From Paenisporosarcina sp049671445 (GTDB lineage Bacteria; Bacillota; Bacilli; Bacillales_A; Planococcaceae): a DNA stretch of 8,506 nucleotides. The notes below the pieces were generated by a model. The model had not been told where the DNA came from, did not search any database, and worked only from the letters and a program-made list of their open reading frames with translations. The stretch spans positions 1-8,506 of the forward strand of contig NZ_JBATUX010000135.1 of the NCBI RefSeq assembly GCF_049671445.1. Reading direction: 5' to 3'. Positions within the stretch are counted from its first letter, which is position 1. Each line of letters starts with the position of its first letter. Of the stretch, positions 1-6,158 are shown piece by piece. The translations under genes were made by a program, and so were the position numbers.

Positions 1-550
1 GTCTTACTCCCCATTCTTTTGAAGTGAGTAATTATTAAATGTGAATATTTCAAAATATGTTTGTTTTTAATTTCACTTGTTACTTTATTTATATGATAAC
101 CATTTGCAAAATGCAACTAAAATATACACTTTTATAAAAAATTTATGGAGTCAATATCATAAAAATCTGTTGCTAATAGATTATCGAACACGTAACAGCA
201 GTTAATACATAAAGCAATCGAGTGTACAACATCCTTTGCGAGTAAAAATCGTTTTTAATCGCAATCAGAGCCTTTACGAAGCACAGGGAAATACTTTGCG
301 CGGTGTATGAATAAATCGGTATTTCGTTAAGAAGATTGATCATGAATTTTCATTAATGAGAAGAAGGTATTTTTCCGCAGAAAACATCCGAAAGCCTTTG
401 TTCAGAAAACCAGGAGTTAATGGACATCCCATATTTACAGTGTTTTCTGAGGGTTAACTCGATAATTAATGTTCAAGAACTCGTTCAACAATCTAAGTTC
501 AGTAACCTATACGAAACTAAGTATAGGGACACGATTATAATCTTGGCCAT
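1..550. other. AT-rich region with no supportable gene
   Basis: I see no coding region with both a plausible start site and recognisable protein content on either strand. Short open stretches exist, such as a plus-strand one from ATG 356 to 460, but they lack a ribosome binding site and resemble no family I know. Two small inverted repeats are visible: TTGCA/TGCAA around 103-115, and CCTATAC/GTATAGG at 506-512 and 521-527. Neither has a T-tract, so neither is called a terminator. The right end of this stretch is the downstream flank of the leftward sigma/anti-sigma unit. Confidence 0.5.
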
Positions 551-578
551 AAGAAAGGGCCGCCTTGTAAAGGCAGCC
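551..578 (-). terminator. Rho-independent terminator of the sigma/anti-sigma unit
   Basis: Read on the minus strand, GGCTGCCTT and AAGGCGGCC form a 9-bp stem with one G-U pair and a 3-base loop (558-578), followed by the pyrimidine tail CTTTCTT (551-557). It begins 21 bases after the stop codon of the anti-sigma-like gene. The stem is GC-rich against an AT-rich background. The tail is interrupted by a C, so termination may be incomplete. Confidence 0.6.
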
Positions 579-599
579 GGTTGTTCAACTAAAGTATTT

Positions 600-1757
600 T
601 TATTGAATCGGCATAAAAGCTACCTGCCAAATACCATCTTCATTCTGGATCATTTGAAAAACAGATTTCACTTCCGAACCTTCACCTGCTTCAAATTCAA
701 TATATCCTTCGTAATCGCTTGTTTTTACAAATGTACCTTTTTCAAAATTCTTAAACTGGATCAAAACCTGTTTTTCAGTAGCTCTATCAGAATCAGGAAA
801 ATTCTCATCTTCTTCTTTAGACCATTGGATACGGTCCTTGCGGTCAGTGTAGAGAGCATATTGGATTTTAGAATCTCGATTATAACCTGCATAAATATAT
901 AATTTTGCAATGCTAATTGGTTCCAAACCCGATAAATGTTTCAAATCTAAATCTTCCAGAAAATTATTGTATGCCTGTTCTTCCAACGAGCTTAATTCAA
1001 ATAATTTCTCGTTGACATTATCTTGTTGGTCCACCGATATTTTTTCTTCTAACCCAGTATCATCATGTATTTCAAACTTCCCAATTTTTCCTGGTTCAGA
1101 AAGAATCGCCATTCCTTTTACTTCGTGTTGTGTAACTTTCCCATCGTTGTCTGTGTATTCTACCTGTGCAGTAAAATCATAATTCTTAGGTGATGACTCA
1201 TTTTCACTTTTAGTCACTTGTATATCACTAACTTTCATTTCATACCGCACAAATTCTTCATACCCAAAAAATCCATAGTGATAACGAAAAGCAATAGAAT
1301 TAGTAATAAGCTTATCATAAGCATAGTCCATAAAGTAAGGTCCATATGTTTTTTTTACCAAGTCCTGGTAGGCTTGAAATTCAGCCGAGTCCGATGGTAT
1401 TTCTCCTCCTGATATTTCATCCATTTTTTTATCAATGTTTTGTACAATAAGGTTATATTCTTCGTTAGGAACCGTTAATTCTGATTCAAGGACAGCACGA
1501 ACTGCTTCCTTATTTTTATCTTCATCAGCAATTTCAGCTGCCAAATGATTAGAAGGATTTTCAGTTTTAACTAAACTAAAAAAGAGGAAACAAGCCACTG
1601 CAACCATTGCGATAGAAATGAAAATCGGTGCTACATATCGTTTTTTCCTTCCGACTTTATCTTGCAGTTTTAGTAGACTATTTCTTCGTGCGTCATTGGA
1701 ACGGTCAATATGTTGCATTTTCTGGAAAAGTTCATCAAATTCTTTTGATGGATCCAT
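600..1757 (-). CDS. Single-pass membrane protein, probable anti-sigma factor
   Basis: This 385-residue protein lies directly downstream of the ECF sigma gene and overlaps it by 23 bases (1735-1757), an arrangement typical of sigma/anti-sigma pairs. I chose ATG 1757 because a GGAAGGAAGG ribosome binding site sits about 9 bases upstream; the ATG at 1778 has no such site. Residues 1-40 are charged and probably cytosolic, residues about 42-63 form one hydrophobic membrane segment, and the remaining 320 or so residues would lie outside the cell. The N-terminus has no HxxxCxxC zinc motif of the ZAS class. The ectodomain appears to hold two comparable alpha/beta halves (roughly 95-235 and 255-385) that remind me of NTF2-like folds, but this is only an impression. 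The likely role, inferred from position and topology, is to hold the sigma factor at the membrane and release it on an envelope signal. I do not recognise it as RsiX, RsiW, RsiV or RsiM. Confidence 0.6.
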   Translation of the reverse strand: MDPSKEFDELFQKMQHIDRSNDARRNSLLKLQDKVGRKKRYVAPIFISIAMVAVACFLFFSLVKTENPSNHLAAEIADEDKNKEAVRAVLESELTVPNEEYNLIVQNIDKKMDEISGGEIPSDSAEFQAYQDLVKKTYGPYFMDYAYDKLITNSIAFRYHYGFFGYEEFVRYEMKVSDIQVTKSENESSPKNYDFTAQVEYTDNDGKVTQHEVKGMAILSEPGKIGKFEIHDDTGLEEKISVDQQDNVNEKLFELSSLEEQAYNNFLEDLDLKHLSGLEPISIAKLYIYAGYNRDSKIQYALYTDRKDRIQWSKEEDENFPDSDRATEKQVLIQFKNFEKGTFVKTSDYEGYIEFEAGEGSEVKSVFQMIQNEDGIWQVAFMPIQ

Positions 1758-2262
1758 TAATAAAACCTTCCTTCCCATGAAATTCTTCTCTTAATGCCTC
1801 AAATCCCCGGGTCATTTTTGTTTTCACCTTTGCTTCTGTCCAACCCAATATATGAGCCGTCTCTTTAATGGAAAATTCATTCACTTTTCTGAGAATCAGC
1901 ACATCTCTATAATCCTTTTTCAGTCTGCTTAAGGCGGCGTGTAAATTTGCCAAATCCTCGTTCGTTTCTGCAGTTCTCTCAGGCGTAAGGGTCTTATGGT
2001 CGATGTCGTTTTCATTTCCCCATTTGAAAAACTGGATAATTCTTTTCCTTCTAAAGTGATCATAAGTAACATTTCGTGCTATTTTCAAAAGCCATGTTAA
2101 GACTGAAGCTCGATTGTTAAAATGGTTCAGGCTTTTTATGGCTTTACAAAACGTTTCCTGCGTCAAATCTTCAGCGGTTTCTTTATGACGTACGAGTAGA
2201 TAAATAAAGTGATAAACCTTGTCACTATAATCTAAATACAACCGTTCTACATCCTCTTCCAT
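1735..2262 (-). CDS. ECF-type RNA polymerase sigma factor
   Basis: This 175-residue protein has the two-domain form of extracytoplasmic-function sigma factors. Region 2 covers residues about 6-75: the EDLTQETF core-binding helix is at 31-38, and the TWLLKIARN and YDHFRRKR segments (56-74) correspond to regions 2.3-2.4, which melt and read the -10 element. A linker of about 30 residues follows. Region 4 covers about 105-160, with the helix-turn-helix FSIKETAHILGWTEAKVKTK (130-149) that reads the -35 element. There is no region 1.1 or 3. I chose ATG 2262 because AGAGGAG lies 9 bases upstream; an in-frame TTG at 2271 directly abuts that site and cannot use it. The gene overlaps the membrane-protein gene behind it by 23 bases, which suggests translational coupling and control by that protein. 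The sequence is closest in feel to SigX/YlaC-like sigma factors, but I cannot assign the subgroup. It probably drives a cell-envelope stress or antimicrobial response, as most Bacillales ECF factors do. Confidence 0.92.
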   Translation of the reverse strand: MEEDVERLYLDYSDKVYHFIYLLVRHKETAEDLTQETFCKAIKSLNHFNNRASVLTWLLKIARNVTYDHFRRKRIIQFFKWGNENDIDHKTLTPERTAETNEDLANLHAALSRLKKDYRDVLILRKVNEFSIKETAHILGWTEAKVKTKMTRGFEALREEFHGKEGFINGSIKRI

Positions 2263-2317
2263 AAATTTCAACTCCTCTTACCAATCATAGACGAACGAAA
2301 GAACGAAAAGTATCGTA

Positions 2318-2348
2318 ATCATAATCAAAATGTAAGTACTTTTATCAA
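2318..2348 (-). promoter_or_regulatory. Possible sigma-A promoter of the ECF sigma unit
   Basis: On the minus strand TTGATA (2343-2348) and TATGAT (2318-2323) each match the sigma-A consensus at five of six positions, but the spacer is 19 bases, longer than ideal. No clear ECF autoregulatory promoter (GAAAC with CGTC or CGTA about 16 bases on) was found. A tandem GAACGAAA direct repeat at 2293-2308 lies in the presumed leader. Confidence 0.3.
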
Positions 2349-2470
2349 CATAGAGAACTAGTTCATGGAAAGCTAAATTCGACTGTTAATCGCTGAACTG
2401 GCATGCATATGCCATGCATCCTACGTTGACATAACACCACGATGAGGAAGTATTCAGCTTCATTACTCAA

Positions 2471-2508
2471 GAAGAGCCAGTTGCCCTGTACAGGGCAGCT
2501 GGCTCTTC
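2471..2508. repeat. 38-bp near-perfect palindrome, possible terminator
   Basis: Two 18-base arms, GAAGAGCCAGTTGCCCTG and its complement, flank a central TA, with one T-G wobble as the only imperfection; the centre CCCTGTACAGGG is itself a perfect palindrome. It would form a very stable hairpin. It lies about 150 bases downstream of the PAP2 stop, so it may end that leftward transcript, but the bases after it on the minus strand (TTGAGTAATG) are not a T-run. The plus-strand side is followed by GAAAAAATT, also not a T-run. A terminator, a processing site or a mobile palindromic repeat are all possible. Confidence 0.55.
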
Positions 2509-2657
2509 GAAAAAATTCACTATATTTACTGCTTATTACCGATAATAAACACTTCTTTTTCAAGTTGAATCACTTTGTGTGTTAGAAACTTCATTTCTGA
2601 TTTTTCAGCATCTCTGAGGGTATTAGTTGTTTTGTGGTTTCTTCAAAATGCTCATTT

Positions 2658-3347
2658 TTACAATTCTTTTTTCGCTTTTCTTCCACTATGCCATAAAGTA
2701 ATTTCAAGTATTGCGATACAGCTGACAAGCCATGTCAGACCAAGTGCCAGCCCGCCGATTACGTCTGTAAAGTAATGAACGCCGAGGGGAAGGCGGCTGA
2801 AGGCAATTAATAAAATCAGGATTCCAAGGAAGATGTTGATCAGCCATTTTGCTAAGGCATTCAGTTTACTTCTGATGACCAAGTACATAATAAATCCGTA
2901 AAAAACGATCGGGGCGGTTGAATGACCGCTTGGAAAACTGTAGCCAGTTCCATCGTACTCCTCTAATACGTTAGGACGATCTCTTAAAAATGCAGCTTTA
3001 AGCCCACTAATCAAGATTGTAACTCCACCCATTGCAATAACAAAATAAACAATTCTCCACTTTTTCCGCTGATAAAAATACCACAGCACTCCAAACATGA
3101 TAAGAGATCCTACAGTCAACGCCCAGACCGATCCGAGTTCTGTAATCCATGCGAAAAAGGTCATAACTCCAGGTGTTGCAAGGTTTTCAGCAAAGTCCGC
3201 GGCATGCTGGTCAATCATGAATTTTTCTTTCTCCAGCACCTCTTCACCAAGCTCTATAAATATGTAAAAACCTCCGCCTATTATTAAAAGTGCAGTAACA
3301 ATTAAAATATAGGTTCTGGCAGGGATTCCCTTTAATGTATTTAGCAT
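2658..3347 (-). CDS. PAP2-family membrane phosphatase
   Basis: This 229-residue integral membrane protein carries the full type-2 phosphatidic acid phosphatase signature: K117 then six residues then R124-P125, the PSGH motif at 139-142, and SR (184-185), H191 and D195 in the SRx5Hx3D motif. H142 and H191 are the expected catalytic histidines. Five or six membrane segments are visible, the first at about 12-33, and the motifs fall in loops expected to face outward. Enzymes of this family dephosphorylate lipid phosphates such as phosphatidylglycerol phosphate, phosphatidate or undecaprenyl pyrophosphate; the precise substrate cannot be read from the sequence. The ATG at 3347 is supported by an AGGAG sequence 9 bases upstream. 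The length is normal and no residue is missing. It stands alone, 396 bases behind the start of the ECF sigma gene and in the same orientation. Some lipid-pyrophosphate phosphatases such as BcrC belong to ECF regulons, but no ECF promoter is evident here. Confidence 0.93.
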   Translation of the reverse strand: MLNTLKGIPARTYILIVTALLIIGGGFYIFIELGEEVLEKEKFMIDQHAADFAENLATPGVMTFFAWITELGSVWALTVGSLIMFGVLWYFYQRKKWRIVYFVIAMGGVTILISGLKAAFLRDRPNVLEEYDGTGYSFPSGHSTAPIVFYGFIMYLVIRSKLNALAKWLINIFLGILILLIAFSRLPLGVHYFTDVIGGLALGLTWLVSCIAILEITLWHSGRKAKKEL

Positions 3348-3380
3348 ACTTGTACACTCCTATAATTCAGTCGTAATAAT

Positions 3381-3412
3381 ACGCTTTCCCTGTTTTGAGA
3401 AATGGGAAACGT
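3381..3412. promoter_or_regulatory. Inverted repeat upstream of PAP2 gene
   Basis: ACGCTTTCCC (3381-3390) and GGGAAACGT (3404-3412) are complementary except for one bulged C, with 13 bases between them. The repeat lies about 34-65 bases upstream of the PAP2 start, where an operator or leader hairpin could act. No matching -35/-10 pair was found, so its role is unknown. Confidence 0.25.
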
Positions 3413-3474
3413 GTTAACTGTAGTGAACATCCCTCTGTCCTGCACACAATTCAATTCAAATTATTTAAATTAAG

Positions 3475-3505
3475 AAAATCCGGACGATAAGCCCGGACCT
3501 TTTTT
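3475..3505 (+). terminator. Orphan small terminator-like hairpin
   Basis: TCCGG (3479-3483) pairs with CCGGA (3493-3497) across a 9-base loop, with A-rich sequence before it and CCTTTTTT after it on the plus strand. On the minus strand it is followed by TTTTCTT, so it could act both ways. The stem is only 5 bp. No gene ends at it on either strand: to its left is the start of the leftward PAP2 gene. It may end a small untranslated RNA or be left over from a lost gene. Confidence 0.45.
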
Positions 3506-3786
3506 GTATGTTCTTAAAGTTGGTCTCGTCTGGATTCATTTAAAAACTCTTATATCTCTGTATGTTTTTGGTTATTACTATTTTTTACTGTCACGGATTT
3601 AATTTCATAATCATTTACCATACAATGATTATCGTGTTACAAAAAGTTTTATGAATTATATAAAATGATGAGAAACAAAATTCAAATTCCCAAAAATATC
3701 GCTCAATAGTAATATCCAAGCAACCAACAAATAGAAATAGTCGAGTAGTTTTTTAATCAGGTTGGGTCGAATAGTAGTGGTGACAT

Positions 3787-3800
3787 AGTAATATATTACT
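3787..3800. promoter_or_regulatory. 14-bp perfect palindrome, possible operator
   Basis: AGTAATATATTACT is exactly self-complementary, a shape expected for a dimeric repressor site. It lies about 260 bases upstream of the DUF3311 start and is not next to the best promoter, and the composition is AT-rich, so it could be chance. Confidence 0.2.
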
Positions 3801-3897
3801 CACGAAACGAGAATGCAATAGTAAAAAGTGACGAAAAATATGAAGAATCATTTTTCTTGTCTCTTTCATTTCATAGGTATTGTTACAGGGGGAGGTA

Positions 3898-3993
3898 GTG
3901 AAAAATCCTCGAAAATATGATCTCATTCCATATAGGTGGCACTATGTTCCCTTTTTTATCCTAGTCCCTTGTTTTCCAAGATCCTTATGGTAA
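3898..3993 (+). CDS. Doubtful mini-ORF or gene fragment
   Basis: A GTG-started frame of 31 codons follows a very purine-rich GGGGGAGG (3888-3895). The peptide includes KYDLIPYRWHYVPFFILV, with a basic N-terminus followed by aromatic and hydrophobic residues like the start of a membrane protein, then breaks off at a stop. The gap from the ribosome binding site to GTG is only 2 bases, too short for efficient initiation; an in-frame TTG at 3880 lacks a good site. It may be the broken N-terminus of a lost membrane protein or chance. I do not recognise a family. Confidence 0.2.
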   Translation: MKNPRKYDLIPYRWHYVPFFILVPCFPRSLW

Positions 3994-4005
3994 TATAATT
4001 ATTGA

Positions 4006-4035
4006 TTGATAATTAAAACTATTCCAATATATTAT
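4006..4035 (+). promoter_or_regulatory. Sigma-A-like promoter of the DUF3311/symporter unit
   Basis: TTGATA (4006-4011) and TATTAT (4030-4035) each match consensus at five of six positions with an 18-base spacer. Transcription would start near 4042, leaving a very short leader before the AGGGGGA ribosome binding site at 4047-4053. Confidence 0.5.
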
Positions 4036-4058
4036 CAAAAACATCTAGGGGGATACAT

Positions 4059-4262
4059 ATGAGCAAAAAATGGATTATTGTTATGTTAATTATTTTACCG
4101 TTTGTCCTTATGCTTGGAGCAATACCTTTTGCAAATCGAATTCATCCGATTCTTTTTGGATTGCCATTTCTTCATTTTTGGTTATTTTTAAGCATGATCA
4201 TTACGCCCTTATGCACGTACTTCATTTACAAAATACAGAAGTCAGAAGGGAGTATTGACTAA
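4059..4262 (+). CDS. DUF3311 small membrane protein (YhjC-like)
   Basis: This 67-residue protein has two hydrophobic segments, about residues 5-24 and 36-58, and the family pattern IPFANRIHPILFGLPFLHFW (22-41). DUF3311 proteins are usually encoded immediately before a sodium:solute symporter and are thought to be its small partner subunit; B. subtilis YhjC beside YhjB is the comparison I have in mind. The ATG is supported by AGGGGGA 5 bases upstream. Its stop codon TAA shares its last base with the ATG of the next gene, so translation of the two is probably coupled. The partner role is inferred from context, since the function of DUF3311 is not established from sequence. A second frame inside this gene (4070-4258) is a shadow. 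Confidence 0.85.
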   Translation: MSKKWIIVMLIILPFVLMLGAIPFANRIHPILFGLPFLHFWLFLSMIITPLCTYFIYKIQKSEGSID

Positions 4263-5725
4263 TGCAGGGAAATTTAACAGCATTATTAATTACATCGTTT
4301 ATTGTGTTATCAGTCGTATTGATTGGATTTATCGCTGGACGAGACAAATCGAGTAGAAGCTCGGTTGAAGAATGGTCAGTTGGTGGCAGACGTTTTGGAC
4401 CATTGCTTGTGTGGCTATTAGTTGGTGCAGATTTATATACAGCCTATACATTCTTAGGATTAACAAGCACTGCATTCGCAGCTGGTAGTATTGCGTTCTT
4501 TGCGATTCCTTATACGATTATTGCATTCTTTGTTTCTTATTTTTATCTACCTAAGTTATGGGAAGTGTCTAAAGAACATAAATTAACAACTCTAGCCGAT
4601 TACGCAAAAGGAAGATTTGATAGTAGATTTCTATCTTTGCTGATTGCAATTGTTGGTGTATTTATGTTAATTCCTTACATTGATCTACAATTAGCGGGTA
4701 TTCAAGATACGTTAACAGTAGCGGGTACTGGCTATATTAATATTAAATTCGTCGTTATCATATCGTTCCTATTAGTCGCACTGTATACATTCTTTAGTGG
4801 AATAAAAGGGCCAGCTTATACGGCTGTCATTAAAGACATTCTTGTTTGGGTCATTATGTTATTCCTTGTAGTGACGATTCCGATCATCCATTTTGGAAGT
4901 TGGGGGTCGATGATCGATAAACTCGTGGTAGAAGCTCCAGAACTATTAACCATCCCTACGACAGGTCCAAGAGGGATTCCATGGTTCCTTACAGCATCAT
5001 TAGTTTCTGGTTTGGCCTTATTTATGTGGGCTCATGCAGTTACTGGGGTATTCACAGCGAAAAGTGCTGACGTACTTCGAAAAAATGCCATCTATCTACC
5101 GTTTTATAATATCGTGTTAATTCTCGTCGTGTTCTTAGGGTTAGCTGCATATTTGGTTCTACCAGAAGGAAGCGACCCGCGTTTCGCTTTATTAAATCTG
5201 ATTCAAATGTCATACGGTGGTGTGGTACAAGGACTTGCGTATTCTACAATCGCATTAGCCTCACTAATTCCTTGTTCAATCATGGCAATTGGTGCTTCAA
5301 ATCTATTTGCGAATAATATTTACCGTGATTTCATCGATCCAAAAGTATCACCAGCAAAATTAACGATGATTACGCGTTCAATGGTATTTGTCGTTATTGG
5401 ACTAGCATTAATCTTTGGCATGCTTTTCCCTACAGCACTAGTATCTCTTCAACTTCTAGGTGTTTCTGGAATGGTTCAAATCTTCCCAGCCGTGGTCTTT
5501 AGTTTGTTTTGGAGAAACCAAACAAAAGAAGCAACTATCATCGGATTGCTTGTTGGTCTTTCTGTAACCGTTATTGTGTACGCAACAGGAAATTCATTTG
5601 GAATTTATGAAGGATTCTGGGGACTGATGGCAAACATCATCGCGTTGATTGTCCTAAATCCACTATTCGTTAATAAGGCGAAAAATAAATCCAATCCAAT
5701 CATGGATCAACTTTTCACTAAATAA
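4262..5725 (+). CDS. Sodium:solute symporter, SSS family (YhjB-like)
   Basis: This 487-residue protein is normal length for the SSS family and consists almost entirely of hydrophobic helices, about 13 by eye. Family landmarks are the EEWSVGGRRFGPLLVWLLVG segment near residues 36-55 with the DLYTAYTFLG continuation in helix 2, the LYTFFSGIKGPAYTAVIKD segment near 174-192, and the GMVQIFPAVVFSLFWR signature near 403-418. SSS carriers bring a solute in with sodium ions across the cytoplasmic membrane. Relatives paired with DUF3311 include monocarboxylate permeases of the MctP type and B. subtilis YhjB, so a small organic acid is a reasonable but unproven substrate. The ATG overlaps the DUF3311 stop by one base, and AGGGAG lies 9 bases upstream. 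A strong terminator 20 bases after the stop ends the unit. No catabolic enzymes are linked that would reveal the substrate. Confidence 0.92.
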   Translation: MQGNLTALLITSFIVLSVVLIGFIAGRDKSSRSSVEEWSVGGRRFGPLLVWLLVGADLYTAYTFLGLTSTAFAAGSIAFFAIPYTIIAFFVSYFYLPKLWEVSKEHKLTTLADYAKGRFDSRFLSLLIAIVGVFMLIPYIDLQLAGIQDTLTVAGTGYINIKFVVIISFLLVALYTFFSGIKGPAYTAVIKDILVWVIMLFLVVTIPIIHFGSWGSMIDKLVVEAPELLTIPTTGPRGIPWFLTASLVSGLALFMWAHAVTGVFTAKSADVLRKNAIYLPFYNIVLILVVFLGLAAYLVLPEGSDPRFALLNLIQMSYGGVVQGLAYSTIALASLIPCSIMAIGASNLFANNIYRDFIDPKVSPAKLTMITRSMVFVVIGLALIFGMLFPTALVSLQLLGVSGMVQIFPAVVFSLFWRNQTKEATIIGLLVGLSVTVIVYATGNSFGIYEGFWGLMANIIALIVLNPLFVNKAKNKSNPIMDQLFTK

Positions 5726-5745
5726 GCTGAATAAAAGTGAATGAT

Positions 5746-5780
5746 AAAGGCGGCTGAAGAATTCTTCAGCCGCCTTTTTT
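5746..5780 (+). terminator. Rho-independent terminator after the symporter gene
   Basis: A 26-base perfect palindrome (GGCGGCTGAAGAA and its complement, 5749-5774) follows AAA and is followed by six T residues (5775-5780). It starts 20 bases after the symporter stop codon. The GC-rich outer stem plus T-tract is a textbook intrinsic terminator. Confidence 0.93.
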
Positions 5781-5808
5781 ACTGGAAATAGTTTGATTAT
5801 AGGAGATT

Positions 5809-5955
5809 CGCTCATAGAATCGTGCTAACCGCTGATAGTCGACAAGAAACCGCCGATAGAATCTCACTAACCGCTGATAGTCGACAAGAAAGCGCTCATA
5901 GAATCGTGCCAACCGCTCATAGTCTACAAAGATTGGCTCATGAGACATCAAAATG
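5809..5955. repeat. Tandem array of 21-bp repeats
   Basis: Seven consecutive 21-base units start at 5809, 5830, 5851, 5872, 5893, 5914 and 5935. Six begin with CGCTCATAG, CGCTGATAG or CGCCGATAG; the seventh is degenerate (GGCTCATGA). Two unit types alternate, one continuing with AATCnnnCnAAC and the other with TCGACAAGAAA or TCTACAAAGAT, so a 42-base higher-order period is also present. There are no unique spacers, so this is not a CRISPR array. Because 21 is a multiple of three, the minus strand stays open and would encode a 7-residue-periodic peptide rich in RLARFYERF, but it has no ribosome binding site. I recall similar repeats in noncoding gaps of Bacillales genomes, annotated there as spurious hypothetical proteins; that is memory, not a search result. 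Confidence 0.85.
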
Positions 5956-5981
5956 AACTTACAGAAGAGAGGGTGGACAAT

Positions 5982-6098
5982 TTGTCGAATTCAGTAGTAT
6001 TTGCTGAAAAACCATCCGTAGCACGCGATATTGCTCGCGTCCTTGGTTGTCATAAAAAAGGAAATGGTTTTAGTAGTACACTTCAATTGTTTTATTGA
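5982..6098 (+). pseudogene. topB remnant: N-terminus of DNA topoisomerase III
   Basis: Starting at TTG 5982, the frame reads SVVFAEKPSVARDIARVLGC followed by HKKGNGF, which matches the N-terminal Toprim segment of Bacillales topoisomerase III (TopB). The AEKPS motif contains the expected catalytic glutamate. A good ribosome binding site, GAGAGGG, lies about 8 bases upstream, so the original start region is kept. Homology ends near 6071; the frame then runs through unrelated codons to a TGA at 6096-6098. Full-length TopB is about 700 residues, so nearly all of the gene, including the active-site tyrosine domain, is missing. The cause looks like a deletion rather than a point mutation, because nothing recognisable follows before the convergent guaC. 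The 21-bp repeat array ends 26 bases upstream. A 38-residue peptide could still be made but could not act as a topoisomerase. Confidence 0.85.
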
Positions 6099-6158
6099 AA
6101 ATTGCTGGTATGAAAGCATATCCCCTAAATCAGCTGTATTAGAGCGTAAAGTGAGAAC

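Larger units (their letters stand above)
2272..2657. other. Intergenic spacer between sigma unit and PAP2 gene
   Basis: This 386-bp stretch carries the upstream region of the sigma unit at its left end and the downstream flank of the PAP2 gene at its right. It contains the strong palindrome at 2471-2508 and a small GCATGC/CATGCAT-rich near-palindrome around 2399-2419. Open frames across it have no ribosome binding site and run through the palindrome, so I call no gene here. Confidence 0.5.
3348..4058. other. Long AT-rich spacer between divergent genes
   Basis: This 711-bp stretch separates the leftward PAP2 gene from the rightward DUF3311/symporter unit. It contains the inverted repeat at 3381-3412, an orphan hairpin at 3475-3505, a possible plus-strand promoter (GTTACA, 17-base gap, TATAAA at about 3634-3662), a 14-bp palindrome at 3787-3800, a doubtful mini-ORF at 3898-3993 and the promoter of the symporter unit. 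The motif ATAGTA recurs several times between about 3700 and 3830. No gene of normal length is present. Confidence 0.5.

Noticed and set aside
356..460. Plus-strand mini-ORF in the left spacer
   Set aside because: No ribosome binding site and no recognisable family; about the length expected by chance.
506..527. CCTATAC/GTATAGG inverted repeat
   Set aside because: Short arms, no T-tract, and no promoter or gene placed to use it.
420..902. Plus-strand frame of 160 codons
   Set aside because: Two thirds of it is antisense to the anti-sigma-like gene, it runs through that unit's terminator, the spacing from AGGAG to ATG is only 3 bases, and the product resembles nothing.
2363..2563. Minus-strand frame of 66 codons
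   Set aside because: It starts at a TTG without a ribosome binding site and is read through the 38-bp palindrome.
2575..2775. Plus-strand frame overlapping the end of the PAP2 gene
   Set aside because: Antisense shadow of the PAP2 C-terminus with no start signal.
5809..5955. Repeat array considered as a CRISPR
   Set aside because: The units are directly adjacent 21-mers with no unique spacers, and there are no cas genes nearby.
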